A DNA stretch of 64,000 nt from the NCBI GenBank assembly GCA_963799245.1, contig CAWCWN010000003.1, positions 62,001 to 126,000 of the forward strand. Direction: 5' to 3'. Every line of letters starts with the position of its first letter. Position 1 is the first letter of the stretch. The DNA is from CAWCWN01 sp963799245 (GTDB lineage Bacteria > Chloroflexota > Ktedonobacteria > Ktedonobacterales > Ktedonobacteraceae). A program made the position numbers and the translations under genes. Below are positions 38,168 through 48,144 of this stretch, piece by piece. The notes under the pieces are model-generated. The model was given only the letters and a program-made list of their open reading frames with translations, ran no database searches and had not been told where the DNA came from.

Positions 38168-39089
38168 CTAACCTCTGGGCCTGTGCTCGCACGTCCATCA
38201 CCGTGCCATCTTCCACTTCCAGGTGCAGGTCATGGCCATGACGTCGGACGACCACCTGCCCGCCTTGGGCCATCACCGTTGCTACATAGCCTTGTCGATA
38301 CCCACTGTCGCTCACATAGATCCAGTTCTGATGCACCACCTCGGCTGGGATCGACTCGGCCTGATGCCGATCGCTGACCACGACGTGATCCATCCGCCCG
38401 GCCAGCAGGTCATAGCCCAGATGCAATCGCACATCATCTCCTGTTCCCCCTATCACCTTGAGGGAAGAGCGGTCCACCAGCACGATCCCGGTTCCTGTCA
38501 ACTCCTCGGCCAGCCAGCCTGGACGCTGCGCGGTTCCAATCAAGGTGGATAGCAGCCAACTGATCCAGGTTTCTGCCTGCTGCAAGCGCTTGCGCCAGGC
38601 TTTCTCCGACAAGCAACCAATTCCGGTGAGCACCGCCCAGATCCCTAACGCACGAAAGGAAAGACCGCACAGAGCGTAGACCAGCAACGCTCGCAACAGG
38701 TCGGCTGCGCTGCGCAGCTGGCGGATGCGCACAAAGGCACCTAACACTCGGGCCTGATCTTCCAGGGCCTCCGGCAAGCGCGGCAGAATTTCCTGCGTCC
38801 ATTGTTCGTTCAATAGCCTATCCAGTTGCTCCTGGCTCGGCAATACGATATGCTGTTGTGGTGTAGACATGGCGGCTCCTTCTGATGAGTCTTTTGGGTT
38901 TTGAACTACTCTATCAGAAAGGTCGCCATGTCTGGTTCTTTCCCTCCTTTTTCCCTAAAGTCCGCACCTATGGGGAGGCTCTCCTTTAGCCATCACATCA
39001 GTATGAGACTCACGCCAGTGCACAAAGTGTAGAGAAACCCTCAGATGCTGAGCTGGCGCGCCAGCGAGCGATTCTTCTCGTTCGCAATC

Positions 39090-39831
39090 TTACAGTATGA
39101 CCTTCTCTTCGATCACCTCTTCGTGGTTGATGGATGTTGTTTGTGGCCGCACAATCAGCAGAGGCTGTTTTGTGCCATCGAGCACACGTGCGGTGATATT
39201 GCCCATCATCCAACGGTGTAAGCCTCTTCGTCCATGTGTTGCTATGGCCATCAGATCACAAGCCCCCGCCTCATCTCCAAGCTCTGACATGCCAATAAGC
39301 GCATCCGCTACATCTTCCTTCACGCCAACGGACCAGGTGACCTCTAATCCGAGCTCCCCGGCCAATCCGACGCGTACCTTTTCAGCCACTGCGCTCAGAT
39401 AGGTTGTGGCCTCGCGCAGGACCTGCTGCTCTCTCATGACAGCATCACACTGTGTGTAGGCATGCTCACACTGCATGTCTGACAGACTCACGATCCTGGC
39501 GAGATGTAACGCTCCCTTACCAGCGACGGCCAATGCGGCGACAAGATGCGCAGCTGGTGTGATTGCGGCCTCAGCACATGGAGAGCCATCCAATGCGACC
39601 AGTGCACGCAGAGGGTGTATGACACCACAATGGAGGTCTAGATTTGTAGGGCTCCCTTTGCGAAGGAGAAGCACTGGTACTGGATTCAAGCGTACGATTT
39701 TCCGAGCGACACTTCCCAAGACCCAGCGTGTGAAGCCGGTACGGCCATGACTGCACATGACGATTAGATCCAGGAATAGCACGCTCTGCCCGAAATGATC
39801 CATCTAGAGGGATCAATATACGCCGAAACAT
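39090..39831 (-). pseudogene. Universal stress protein, first domain internally deleted
   Basis: Start MFRRILIPLDGSFRAERA (ATG at 39831) is followed after a frame change by LIVMCSHGRTGFTRWVLGS, omitting about 90 residues of domain 1. The second domain (PLRALVALDGSPCAEAAI to IATHGRRGLHRWMMGNITAR) is whole. The left breakpoint falls at the same DGS-x-RAER codon stretch as in the copy at 35320. Translation from the ATG at 39803 could still give a 237-residue protein. Confidence 0.78.
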
Positions 39832-40456
39832 CGTCTCGCTCCTTTCGCAGCCTCTTGCAGTGCCTGGTCATGCATCTCACATCCTTGGGTACATTTGCGT
39901 TATCTCATGCGTATCACAGAGGAGAGATTGCTTCGCACGCAGACTTGCAGCACATTTCCTTGTAAAGGAGCCTGTCGTGCATGCGCGAACAGATATTTCT
40001 TCTCTGCCTGACCTCAACATAGAACTTTAAAACCCTGGTGTTACAAGAGCCTCACAGCAACCCCGGCCTTGCCACGAATGAGCCACAGGATCTCTCTCTA
40101 CGAACGACAACGTTAAGACCTTCGTGCATTGGATCTCCTCTCTGCGCTGGCATTCCTCTCAAGGCTGAGAATATCTCCAAATACAGTATAGATAGTGCTC
40201 ATCACAGTTCACTCGCTGTGGAATATTTCTGTGTCCCAGCTAGATCACAAAACATCGCTCGCCTGGTAATCTCTTGCATTGAAGTGAGTTCCTTGCTATC
40301 CCGGACAAGCGAACACTATTGTGAGCCAGACGTGATGATGTGCATCGTTGCTGTGATGCTCCTGGAAGAACGCGAGTCTATTATTGTATTGGATAGCAGC
40401 GGTGCGTTTGCACGCGCACGGCATGCATGAGTGAGCCTGAGAAAAGGAGAACCATC
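39832..40456. other. Intergenic, no gene seen
   Basis: 625 bases between the divergent universal stress remnant and hsp20. One 130-codon frame is open but has unusual composition and no ribosome site, so it is not called. Promoters for both flanking genes are expected here. Confidence 0.4.
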
Positions 40457-40927
40457 ATGTCAATGATTTGGAAAGATCCGTCGGAAGCGTTGCTGCCACT
40501 TCGTCAAGCCATGAACAGCTTGTTCGAGAACAGCTTTGTCTGGCCGGGTCGCTTTGGCTTTGAGGTCTTCAGCGGCCGAACCTTCCCCATTGATGTCTAT
40601 GAGTCAAAAGACAAGCAGGCCTATGAGGTGAAGGCGTCATTGCCGGGAGCCAAGCCTGAGGAGATCGAGATCACTGCCTCGGGTGATACCCTCACCATCA
40701 CCTACGTCACGAAAGGCGAGGAAAAGGTGGCAAAGCCCAGGTATGTGCGCTACGAGCGCTACGAGGGCGAGATGAGCCGCACGATTTCGCTTCCCACCCA
40801 CATTGACCCGGACAAGGTGCAGGCAAGCTTCGAAAGCGGCGTGTTGACGCTGCATATTCCGAAATCGGAAGCGGCGAAGCCGAAGCAGATCCCGCTGAAG
40901 GCAAAGGAGCCATCTGAGGCACTTTAA
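40457..40927 (+). CDS. Hsp20/alpha-crystallin small heat shock protein
   Basis: 156 residues. The alpha-crystallin domain spans about 50-145: FPIDVYESKDKQAYEVKASL, PGAKPEEIEI, and the closing ESGVLTLHIPKSEAAKPKQI with the G-V-L-T-L motif. ATP-independent chaperone holding unfolded proteins. AAAAGGAGAACCATC precedes the ATG. A damaged second copy is at 46172-46293. A hairpin (40969-41000) follows. Confidence 0.93.
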   Translation: MSMIWKDPSEALLPLRQAMNSLFENSFVWPGRFGFEVFSGRTFPIDVYESKDKQAYEVKASLPGAKPEEIEITASGDTLTITYVTKGEEKVAKPRYVRYERYEGEMSRTISLPTHIDPDKVQASFESGVLTLHIPKSEAAKPKQIPLKAKEPSEAL

Positions 40928-40968
40928 GCAAGGATGCATGGGAAGCATGACCCGCTGATCTGACTTAC

Positions 40969-41000
40969 ACCCGCGAGAGGTTATACCTCCCCTCGCGGGT
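40969..41000 (+). terminator. Hairpin after hsp20
   Basis: ACCCGCGAG (40969-40977) pairs with CTCGCGGGT (40992-41000), with further pairing of GG/ACC inside the loop. No T-run follows, so termination is plausible but not proven. Confidence 0.4.
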
Positions 41001-41019
41001 AATCCATGTCGGGTCATGG

Positions 41020-41071
41020 GCACTATCCTCAGAGGTAAGAACCGGGTGGTTCTTACCTCTGAGGATAGTGC
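41020..41071. repeat. 52-bp perfect palindrome, 24-bp arms
   Basis: Arms 41020-41043 and 41048-41071 (GCACTATCCTCAGAGG...) match perfectly around a 4-base loop. The arm length equals that of the palindromes at 1049 and 31797. It lies exactly at the left edge of the broken baeRF-like gene. It could also act as a second terminator behind hsp20. Confidence 0.9.
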
Positions 41072-41490
41072 AGCCACGATTGGTGAGATAGATCAGGAAT
41101 CTGCTCGAGTCACACAGCAGCCCCTGCATCTCGATCGTGTTGTCCACGCATCGAGCAGGCGTGGAAAAGCAGAGGAAGTAGCATTTCCTGCAGCGGTTCC
41201 TGAGAACCTGGCGCAAGCGCTCAAGTACGATGAGCCTGAGAACGAGATTCGCTATCATAGCAGTGCGTCGGGAGCTCAAGTGGGCAAAGGGGGACGGCAC
41301 GCGGTCATCTTCCATGGGCAGGGTGTGGGCATTGATGACAGCAAAGACAGGCTCCTGCGCTACTTTCAGCAGATCGATCGAGGATTACGTGACGTGCTGC
41401 ATGATGAAACAGCTCCGCTGGCGTCGCTTACCTCTTGCCGATCTATCGCGAAGCTAACACCTATCCTCATCTGTTAGATGAGGGAAGGGA
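41072..41490 (+). pseudogene. Bacterial eRF1-like (baeRF) protein, C-terminal fragment
   Basis: Readable sequence VAFPAAVPENLAQALKYDEP, HAVIFHGQGVGIDDSKDRLL, RYFQQIDRGLRDVLHDE, then after a frame change LPIYREANTYPHLLDEG. These match the middle of the baeRF family, relatives of eukaryotic release factor eRF1. Restoring four bases (a GGCG repeat unit) near 41416 rejoins the frame. The N-terminus is missing at the palindrome and the C-terminus is missing at pncB. Pseudogene. Confidence 0.72.
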
Positions 41491-41500
41491 GGAAACATTT

Positions 41501-42895
41501 ATGCATCTTCGTGCACCACGTCTTCATCCAGCATTGATGACGGATCTGTACCATCCTGACTCCGCCTACGTGTCATGGCGCACCGGTCGCAACGGCCTGA
41601 CCACCTTTGACCTCTACACCCGCACAGCTCCCTTTGGCGGGGCCTACCTGCTCGTTGCAGGGGTAGAGGCCGCCCTGGAGTTCGTTCAGGCCTTTCGGTA
41701 TACGCCCGAGGAACTGCAATTTCTCGCCCAGATCCGTGACTACGACATGGCCTTTTTTGAGGAACTGGCACGGTTGCGTTTTAGCGGTGAGATCCTCGCC
41801 TTCCCCGAAGGCTCCATTGCTTTCCCCAATGAGCCGCTGCTGCGGGTCACCGCCCCTTTTCGTGAGGCGCTCTTGATGGAGTCGGGTCTGCTCCAGGCGA
41901 TGAATCTCGCCACCCTGATCGCCACCAAGGCAGCGCGTGTCGTCTACGCAGCCGAGCAGGGACGTCCTCGCCGCGTGGCGGAGTTTGCTTTCCGGCGCGC
42001 ACAAGAGCCCTTGACAGTGGCACGCTCCTCCTACATTGGTGGCTGCGCTAGTACCTCCTTTCTGAATGCGGCCTTTGCCTTCCGTCTACCCGCGACGGGG
42101 ACAGTGCCGCATGCCTTAATTGAAATCTTCCCCTCCGAAGCAGAGGCCTTCGAGGCTATTGCAACTGCCTACAACCGCTATACCTTGCTGCTGGATACCT
42201 ATGACCCTCGTCGGGCCATTGCCACCGCGATTGAGGTGGCGCTACGAGCACAGGAGACCCTGGGGCATACGCTGGCCGCGGTACGGCTCGACAGTGGAGA
42301 CATCGTCGGGGATAGTCTCTATGTACGCGAGCGTCTCGATGCAGCCGGACTGTCACAGGTGCGCATCATTGCCAGTGGCGATCTCGACGAGTGGAAGATT
42401 TTTGAGCTGTTGCAAGCTGGTGCGGCCATCGATGCTTTTGGCGTCGGCACGGCACTTGGGGCTGGCACGGGTTCGGCAGAACGAGGTTTCGAGGGAGGAG
42501 CGCTGGGAGCCGCCTACAAGACCGTGTGGTATGTGGACGAAGATGGCACGGAACACCCCACGATCAAGACGGCTGGGGCCAAATCCACCTGGCCGGGGAA
42601 AAAGGAAATCTATCGCCACCCCCACTGGGAAGAAGACGTCATCCAGCTGGTGCATGAACCCCATCCGGAGTACTATCAACGGCTCTTGCGGCCGGTCATG
42701 CGCAATGGTGAGATCATCCCTGGGAGTTTGCCTCCGCTCACTGAGATTCGCGAACTGGCCCAGGCCAATCTCCAGGCGCTACCCGTGCCGTACCGGGCCC
42801 TTGAGGCTCCGCAGCCCTATCCGGTCCGCTTCAGTGAGGGGATACAGGCCCTGCGCACACAAGCTGCCCACCTGGTTGGAAAAACACTGGCGTAG
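41501..42895 (+). CDS. pncB: Nicotinate phosphoribosyltransferase
   Basis: 464 residues. ALMTDLYHPDSAYVSWRTG start block, the histidine-lacking SYIGGCASTSFLNAAFAF loop, VRLDSGDI, IASGDLDEWKIFELL, AFGVGTALGAG and YKTVWY. Converts nicotinate and PRPP to NaMN for NAD salvage. The start at 41501 follows GGAGGAAACATTT; the frame upstream is baeRF remnant. PncB2 (Rv0573c) is part of the mycobacterial dormancy regulon, matching the other genes around it. Confidence 0.92.
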   Translation: MHLRAPRLHPALMTDLYHPDSAYVSWRTGRNGLTTFDLYTRTAPFGGAYLLVAGVEAALEFVQAFRYTPEELQFLAQIRDYDMAFFEELARLRFSGEILAFPEGSIAFPNEPLLRVTAPFREALLMESGLLQAMNLATLIATKAARVVYAAEQGRPRRVAEFAFRRAQEPLTVARSSYIGGCASTSFLNAAFAFRLPATGTVPHALIEIFPSEAEAFEAIATAYNRYTLLLDTYDPRRAIATAIEVALRAQETLGHTLAAVRLDSGDIVGDSLYVRERLDAAGLSQVRIIASGDLDEWKIFELLQAGAAIDAFGVGTALGAGTGSAERGFEGGALGAAYKTVWYVDEDGTEHPTIKTAGAKSTWPGKKEIYRHPHWEEDVIQLVHEPHPEYYQRLLRPVMRNGEIIPGSLPPLTEIRELAQANLQALPVPYRALEAPQPYPVRFSEGIQALRTQAAHLVGKTLA

Positions 42896-43120
42896 CTGAG
42901 CCTGGTGCGCGGGGACTCTCGTGCTTCTTCTGCAGCTGAGAGGGTGCGATGGTTGCTCCGTCAAGAGCGAGAGCGTCGCTGGGAACGACCTCAGCTCGAA
43001 ATGCCGCCTGGATCAAGCGGTGCTGCCGGAGCTCTTGTTATGGAGCGTTTGAACCACTGTTCATGTATATCGCGCAGTGGTTCGCAGCGAAGTGCCAGGC
43101 GGGCCTGCTCAACATGAGCG

Positions 43121-45890
43121 TCACAGTTCAAGTTCGACGCTCACCAACCGCTCTTCTGGCGCATACTGGAGGCGGAAGCCAAGCTTCCTACATACCGCTT
43201 GCATCCCATGGTTTTCGGCCAGAATGTCGCCGCTGAGGCGCTGGAGTTTTTCATCGCGCCCGAACTGGATCAGCTGGCGCAGCAGCTCGGTCCCCAACCC
43301 CTTGCGCTGGAAGCGGTCGCTGACGAGCAGGGCCACCTCGGCACTATTGGCGCTATGCTCCTTGAACAAACTCCCCACACCGATGATCTCGTTTTGCCCA
43401 GTCTGCGGGTTGTGGTAATTGGCGACGAGCATCATCTCCCGGTCGTAGTCAATGAAGCACATGCGGATCAACTCCTCGTGGGCGACCAGGTAGCTCAGGT
43501 TCAACAGGTGCAGCCAGCGGTAATAGACGCTGCGCTGCGAGAGTGTTTCGTGAAACATGACCATCAGCGGCTCATCCTCCGGCCTGATGGGGCGAAGCGT
43601 GACCGGGGTGCCGTCACGCAGCTCCCAGGGGCGCACATAGTGCGTGGGATACGGGCGAATGGCAAGCCTGGGCAACTGCTCCGCGCTTATCTCCCGTCCA
43701 TGCAGGACGACTCGCGCATCGAGGGCGAGCAGCCGCTGCGGAGAGGCGAGCAGCGGGTTCACGTCGATTTCCTTGATCCAGCGCTGCTCTATGACCAGGT
43801 AACTGAAGCGCACCAGGAGCTGCTCAAGGGCGAGGAGATCAACAGGCGACCGTCCCCGTACACCGTTGAGGGCGGTGAAGACGCGGGTCTGTTCCATCAT
43901 CCGCCGCGCCAGGATGGAGGTGAGCGGTGGGAGGGCCAGGGCCCGATCCTGGTAGACCTCCACGAGCTGCCCACCCAAACCGAAGAGCAACACCGGGCCG
44001 AACTGGGGGTCGAGGCTGCTGCCGAGGATGAGTTCGTAGCCGTCGAGCGTGATCATCGGTTGGACGGTCACCCCCAGAAAATGCTCGCTCCCGGCTTTCT
44101 CGCGCACCGCGGCTTCAATCGCCTGGTAGGCGCTGCGCACCGCGTCCGCGCCTACCAGGTGCAAGCGCACACCACCCACGTCGCTCTTGTGGGTAATCGT
44201 TGCAGACAAGAGCTTGAGCACGACCGGGTAGCCGAGCTCCTGTGCCTGCCTGACGGCCTCTGCCTGGCTGGTGGCCACGCGCGTCTCGACCGTCGGGATG
44301 CCATAGGCAGCCAGCAGCTGTTTGGACTCAACCTCGCTGAGCAGCGTCCGGCCCGCCTGGCGGGCGCCGTCAATCAGCTTTGCCGCCAGAGTGCGGTCCG
44401 GCCGGTCCCGTTCGAATTCCAGAGAGGTGAGCGGGGTTTCGTAGAGGCTGCGCAGGTTGGAGCGGTACTGCCACATGTAATCAAAGACCCGGGCAGCCGT
44501 GTCGGGATAAGAGAAGGTGGGGATACCGGCCCGGTTCAAAATCGCCGTCCCGCCCGCCACCTCCGCTCCACCCATCCAACTGGCCAGGATCGGTTTGCCG
44601 GTACTTCGTGGCATAGCGCTTCACCTGCTCAGCGGTCAGCGTCGGATCAGTCATCGGCTGGGGCGTCAGGATGACCAGCAAGCTGTCGCTGCTGGGATCT
44701 TGCACTGCGATCTCCAGCGCTTTGGCGTAGCGCTCAGGATCGGCATCATCCAGAATGTCCACCGGATTGCCGTGGCTCCAGTGAGCTGGAAGCATCTGGT
44801 CGAAGGCAGCGAGGGTCTGAGGCGCCAGCTCGGCCAGGGCGCCGCCGCCGCTCAGCAAGGCGTCGGTGGCGAGGATCCCCGGCCCGCCCGCGTTGGTCAG
44901 GATGGTCAGGCGCGGCCCCTGGGGACGCGGCTGTTTGGCGAGCGCCTCCGCCATCGAGAACAGCTCGTCGATGCGCTCGACGAGCAGCACCCCGCAGCGG
45001 CGGCAGGCGGCCTCGAAAACTTCCTGGCTGCCGGTCAACGCGCCGGTGTGCGAGGCTGCAGCCCGGGCCGCCGCCTGCGTGCGGCCGGCTTTCAGCATGA
45101 TAATCGGCTTGCTCAAGGCGACTTCCCGGGCGGCCGAGAGGAACGAGCGGGCATCGCCGATGGTCTCCAGGTAGCTGATGATACAGGTGGTCTGCTGGTC
45201 GCCGCCCAGGTAATCGATCAGATCGCCCCAGTCGATGTCCACCATCGAGCCAATGGAGATAAAGGCGCTGAACCCCACATGCTCGCGCAGGCTCCAATCC
45301 AAGATGGCGGTGCAGAGGGCGCCGCTCTGGCTGATAAAGCCGACATGGCCGGGCCGGGCCATGCCGCTGGCAAAGGTGGCGTTGAGCCCGGTCAGTGGGC
45401 TCATCACGCCCAGGCAGTTGGGTCCGATGATGCGCAGCTTTCCCCGGCGCGCTCGCTCCAGGATCTCCTGCTCCAGCCGGGCACCCGCCGCTCCGCTTTC
45501 CTTGAACCCGGCCGAAAGGATAATGGCCCCTTTGACGCCGGCCTCGACACACTCAGTGACAATGCCCGGCACGCGTGGTGCGGGAGTAGCGATGACGGCG
45601 AGATCGACCCGCTGGGGCAAAGTCGCGAGATTGGGGTACGCTTTGATGCCCAGGACGCTGTCACGCCCAGGATTGACGGGAAAGACCGTGCCCCCAAAGG
45701 GGCTGCTGATCAGGTTCCAGAGGAGCGTCCGCCCGACGCTATCGGCTTTGTCCGTTGCCCCGATGACCGCAATGCTTCTGGGCGCGAAAATGGCATTGAG
45801 AGGATGGCGCTGCTTGTAACGAAAGACAGTGGTAGGGGTGACGCTGTCGCGAGGAGCAGCGAATGGCTCTCTTGCTCTCCTTGTCTCCAT
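43121..45890 (-). pseudogene. ADP-forming acetyl-CoA synthetase with C-terminal GNAT domain, one frameshift
   Basis: Start METRRAREPF at 45890 after AAAGGAGCAAGAGGCTT. First frame (to about 44600): CoA-binding domain (FAPRSIAVIGATDKADSVG) and ligase-CoA domain with GPNCLGV and the phospho-His block SHTGALTGS. Second frame (from about 44614): TGKPILASWMGG, an ATP-grasp domain (LGYPVVLKLLSATITHKSDV) and a GNAT acetyltransferase (RFQRKGLGTELLRQLIQFG). The two overlap as AEQVKRYATKY / TGKPILASW; one base is missing near 44600. Related proteins (PatZ/Pat) regulate acetyl-CoA synthetase by acetylation. A sequencing error or two-protein translation remain possible. Confidence 0.85.
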
Positions 45891-45993
45891 AAGCCTCTTG
45901 CTCCTTTCATGGAACGAACCTGATGTGCACCGCAGCGTGCCTCCGCGACCATCTCCTGCCCGCACACTGCACCAGCAGCGTACACGCTCACGC

Positions 45994-46185
45994 TCACAGG
46001 ACCATCATGGCAGCGCACGTGGCCGCAAGCACATCCTCGACGCGCGGCTTGAGGTACTTCAATTCGACCTCGACCGCCTCGGCCAGCGTATCAATGCCTT
46101 GCTTGAGGCAACGACGGGCTTCTTCATCGAAGACAATCTGCCTGGTTATCCTTCTTGCCGCTTCCTGAGGAGATATCCTGACCAT
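45994..46185 (-). pseudogene. groEL remnant with large internal deletion
   Basis: QIVFDEEARRCLKQGIDTLA is the GroEL start (after the usual first residues). After AEAV the sequence jumps to EVELKYLKPRVEDVLAATCA, which corresponds to the VELKEKKxRVEDAL-x-ATRAA region near residue 390 of GroEL, and then ends. About 345 residues are missing. Confidence 0.7.
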
Positions 46186-46293
46186 CAGCTACACAACCAG
46201 GGGTGAGCAGAAGGTAGAAAAGCCGAATTATGTGCGACACGAGCGTTACGAAAGGGAGATGTCTGCACGATTACCTTGCCCACCCATGAGGTA
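46172..46293 (+). pseudogene. hsp20 remnant
   Basis: Plus-strand frame ILTISYTTRGEQKVEKPNYV then RHERYEREMS matches the hsp20 at 40457 (TLTITYVTKGEEKVAKPRYV, RYERYEGEMS). A missing base then shifts the frame; ITLPTHE follows in the other frame. Only about 40 residues remain. It overlaps the 3' end of the monooxygenase-like gene and abuts the groEL remnant. Confidence 0.75.
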
Positions 46294-46590
46294 AGTCACC
46301 TCACTCAGGCAGAAGTAGAATTCTACCTCTTCTAAGAACTCGATGTCAGGTTGCCCAACCACTTTAGCCTGTTGCATCCCCTGTCGAAAATCCTCCGATT
46401 GGAAGAACTGACGAGCCTGCTCCAGGTTATTCCATTCAAGCAGAACCACGAGTTCATTGGGATCCTTGGCGTCGCGGAAAATCCGAGCGCCTTGGGAACC
46501 GCTGTCCTTGCGGGTGTTACTGTGTTGGTAAAAGGCTGCCCTCCATTCATCATAGTCTGCGACTTTATGTCGGACAAGAACGTATGCCAT
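46246..46590 (-). CDS. ABM-like dimeric alpha-beta barrel protein
   Basis: 114 residues from the ATG at 46590; an upstream ATG at 46620 is possible. MAYVLVRHKVADYDEWRAAF, then NELVVLLEWNNLEQARQFFQ and VGQPDIEFLEEVEFY fit the antibiotic-biosynthesis-monooxygenase/Dabb-type fold, whose members range from monooxygenases to binding proteins. The last about 18 residues (CLSEVTYLMGGQGNRADISL) are read from the hsp20 remnant, so the native C-terminus is replaced. Confidence 0.7.
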   Translation of the reverse strand: MAYVLVRHKVADYDEWRAAFYQHSNTRKDSGSQGARIFRDAKDPNELVVLLEWNNLEQARQFFQSEDFRQGMQQAKVVGQPDIEFLEEVEFYFCLSEVTYLMGGQGNRADISLS

Positions 46591-46758
46591 GCTCCATTCA
46601 CCGCCTTTCTGTGTTGTCATTCCTGAGGAAGCGTTTCTTCCCCAGATAAACTAGAGAAGTTAGTAACTAATAGTGTCACTTACTGATTCAGTATACCAAG
46701 TAACTCTAGCGAGTCTGCCGATCACCTTGCATACTTCGCGATGAGGCGAGCCAAACTG

Positions 46759-47982
46759 TCAGCACCCTGGTAGCTCATACGTGTTGTTCGTCTCGGCCGC
46801 ACTGACAATGGTGTAGGTATGGCGTGCGATCATCAGATCTTCATCTGTCGGGATCACCCACACCGCCACGGCGCTGTCAGCAGCGCTGATCTTTGGCCCG
46901 CCTGTGCGGTTGGCTTCCGCATTCAGCTGCACTCCCAGCCACTGAGCATCCTGGCAGACCCGTGCCCGAATGGGGACAGCGTGCTCCCCGATACCGCCCG
47001 TAAAGACCAGCACATCCAGGCCTCCTAAGACAGCGACCAGCGATCCCAGTTCTCGCCTGATGCGATACACGAACAGGTCGATGGCCTCACGCGCATGCGG
47101 AGAAGCACTTGCCAGAAGTTCCTGCATCTCGCTGCTCTCCCCCGAGACACCAAGCAGCCCCGAGCGGTGATAGAGCATATCGGTCACGGTGGGGATATCC
47201 ATCTTCTGCTCGCTCAGCAGGTAGAGGACAACGCCCGGATCAAGCGCACCACAGCGCGTGCCCATCGGCAAGCCATCAAGGGCAGTAAAGCCTGTCGTGG
47301 CGGCAACACTGCTCCGGCCTTGCAGCGCACACATACTGGCTCCGCCGCCCAGGTGGGCCACGACGACACGCCCATCGGCGCTGGCACCCACGTAAGCGGG
47401 AAGGACCGAGGCGATGTATTCATAGGAAAGCCCATGAAAGCCGTAGCGCTTCACCCCCAGAGCCGTTACCTCACGTGGCAGGGCAAAGGCCTGGGCAACA
47501 GGTGGGAGCGTGTGATGAAAGGCAGTATCAAAACAGGCGACTTGCGCAATTCCCGGCTTGATCCTGGCGGCAGCACGGATCGCCGCAAGGTTATGGGGCT
47601 GATGTAACGGGGCTAGCGGCACCAACTGCTCCAGGTAGGTAAGCACCGCCACATCAACCAGCATGGGTGCCGCATACAGCGTCCCACCATGGACCACCCG
47701 GTGGCCAACCGCGGTCAGCGTCAGCCCGGCTTCATGGTGTGCGATCCACTCCAGCAGCACGCTCAGCGCCTCTTCATGGCTGATCGCTCCTCTGGCTGTG
47801 AGCTGTTCGTCTCCTTGCCGCTGGCCTGTGGCATCGTAGACAAGCAAGCGCGGCTCGCTGCCAAGGTCTTCCACCCCTCCTCGGTAGAGCAAAGAAAGCC
47901 TCTCCCTCATTCGCGTGCTGGCGAAGAGGGAGAATTTGAGACTGGTCGAGCCAGCATTGAGTGCGAGAATCACATCCTTCAT
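46759..47982 (-). CDS. ackA: Acetate kinase
   Basis: 407 residues. ILALNAGSTSLKFSLF, GHRVVHGG, CFDTAFHHTLPPVAQAFALP, RYGFHGLSYEYIA, VVAHLGGGASMCALQGRSS, MGTRCGALDPGVVLYL and FTGGIGEHA are the diagnostic ASKHA blocks. Makes ATP from acetyl phosphate in fermentative or microaerobic growth. Start at 47982 after AGAAGGCAAAACC. No phosphotransacetylase is in the window. Confidence 0.93.
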   Translation of the reverse strand: MKDVILALNAGSTSLKFSLFASTRMRERLSLLYRGGVEDLGSEPRLLVYDATGQRQGDEQLTARGAISHEEALSVLLEWIAHHEAGLTLTAVGHRVVHGGTLYAAPMLVDVAVLTYLEQLVPLAPLHQPHNLAAIRAAARIKPGIAQVACFDTAFHHTLPPVAQAFALPREVTALGVKRYGFHGLSYEYIASVLPAYVGASADGRVVVAHLGGGASMCALQGRSSVAATTGFTALDGLPMGTRCGALDPGVVLYLLSEQKMDIPTVTDMLYHRSGLLGVSGESSEMQELLASASPHAREAIDLFVYRIRRELGSLVAVLGGLDVLVFTGGIGEHAVPIRARVCQDAQWLGVQLNAEANRTGGPKISAADSAVAVWVIPTDEDLMIARHTYTIVSAAETNNTYELPGC

Positions 47983-48081
47983 GGTTTTGCCTTCTGTTTG
48001 CTGTGTGCCAGCAGCAGGGCGAGCACGAGAGACGCGGGGTGAGTCGTCCACGTGACCGCTCTGCCAGCCGCGTTAGCTCCC

Positions 48082-48117
48082 AGGATGTGGTTGCACCCAG
48101 GGGTGCAACCACATCCT
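48082..48117. terminator. 36-bp palindrome between ackA and the phaC remnant
   Basis: Arms 48082-48098 and 48101-48117 (AGGATGTGGTTGCACCC and complement) are perfect over 17 bases around a 2-base loop. It lies 28 bases past the stop of the phaC remnant. There is no T-run on that strand, though the plus strand continues CCTTTC. Either a terminator or a member of the palindrome set in this window. Confidence 0.6.
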
Positions 48118-48144
48118 TTCAAACACCATCATCCTGCTGGACTG

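Larger units (their letters stand above)
35985..38870 (-). pseudogene. IS4-family transposase, split by an inner IS
   Basis: N-terminal part 38870-38172 and C-terminal part 36680-35985. Removing the inner IS and one CTAA joins VRAQAQRL to DYGESTSLSGWINLPG without frame change and gives 464 residues. DDE-type blocks: VLVDRSSLKVIGG, YVSDSGYRQGYVA, and the late RARWQIELLFKRMKTFL block with the catalytic Glu. The interruption is recent enough for the host gene to be otherwise intact. Confidence 0.88.
35971..38972 (-). mobile_element. IS4-type insertion sequence interrupted by another IS
   Basis: Ends 35971-35995 and 38948-38972 match as inverted repeats (CATAGGYGCGGACTTTAGG). Without the inner IS at 36681-38167 and one TSD copy the element is about 1.5 kb. 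It is inserted between two damaged universal stress genes. Flanks GGGCG and GGGAG suggest but do not prove a target duplication. Confidence 0.82.

Noticed and set aside
35971..38972. Composite transposon carrying stress genes between IS copies
   Set aside because: Neither IS has a second copy flanking the island in the window; they are nested, not paired.
40038..40430. 130-codon plus-strand open frame upstream of hsp20
   Set aside because: No ribosome site, no recognisable domain, and an unusual residue mix; treated as chance.
42896..43120. Possible scrap of a hydrolase C-terminus (AQWFAAK region) between pncB and the GNAT gene
   Set aside because: The resemblance to dienelactone hydrolase ends is too short to support.
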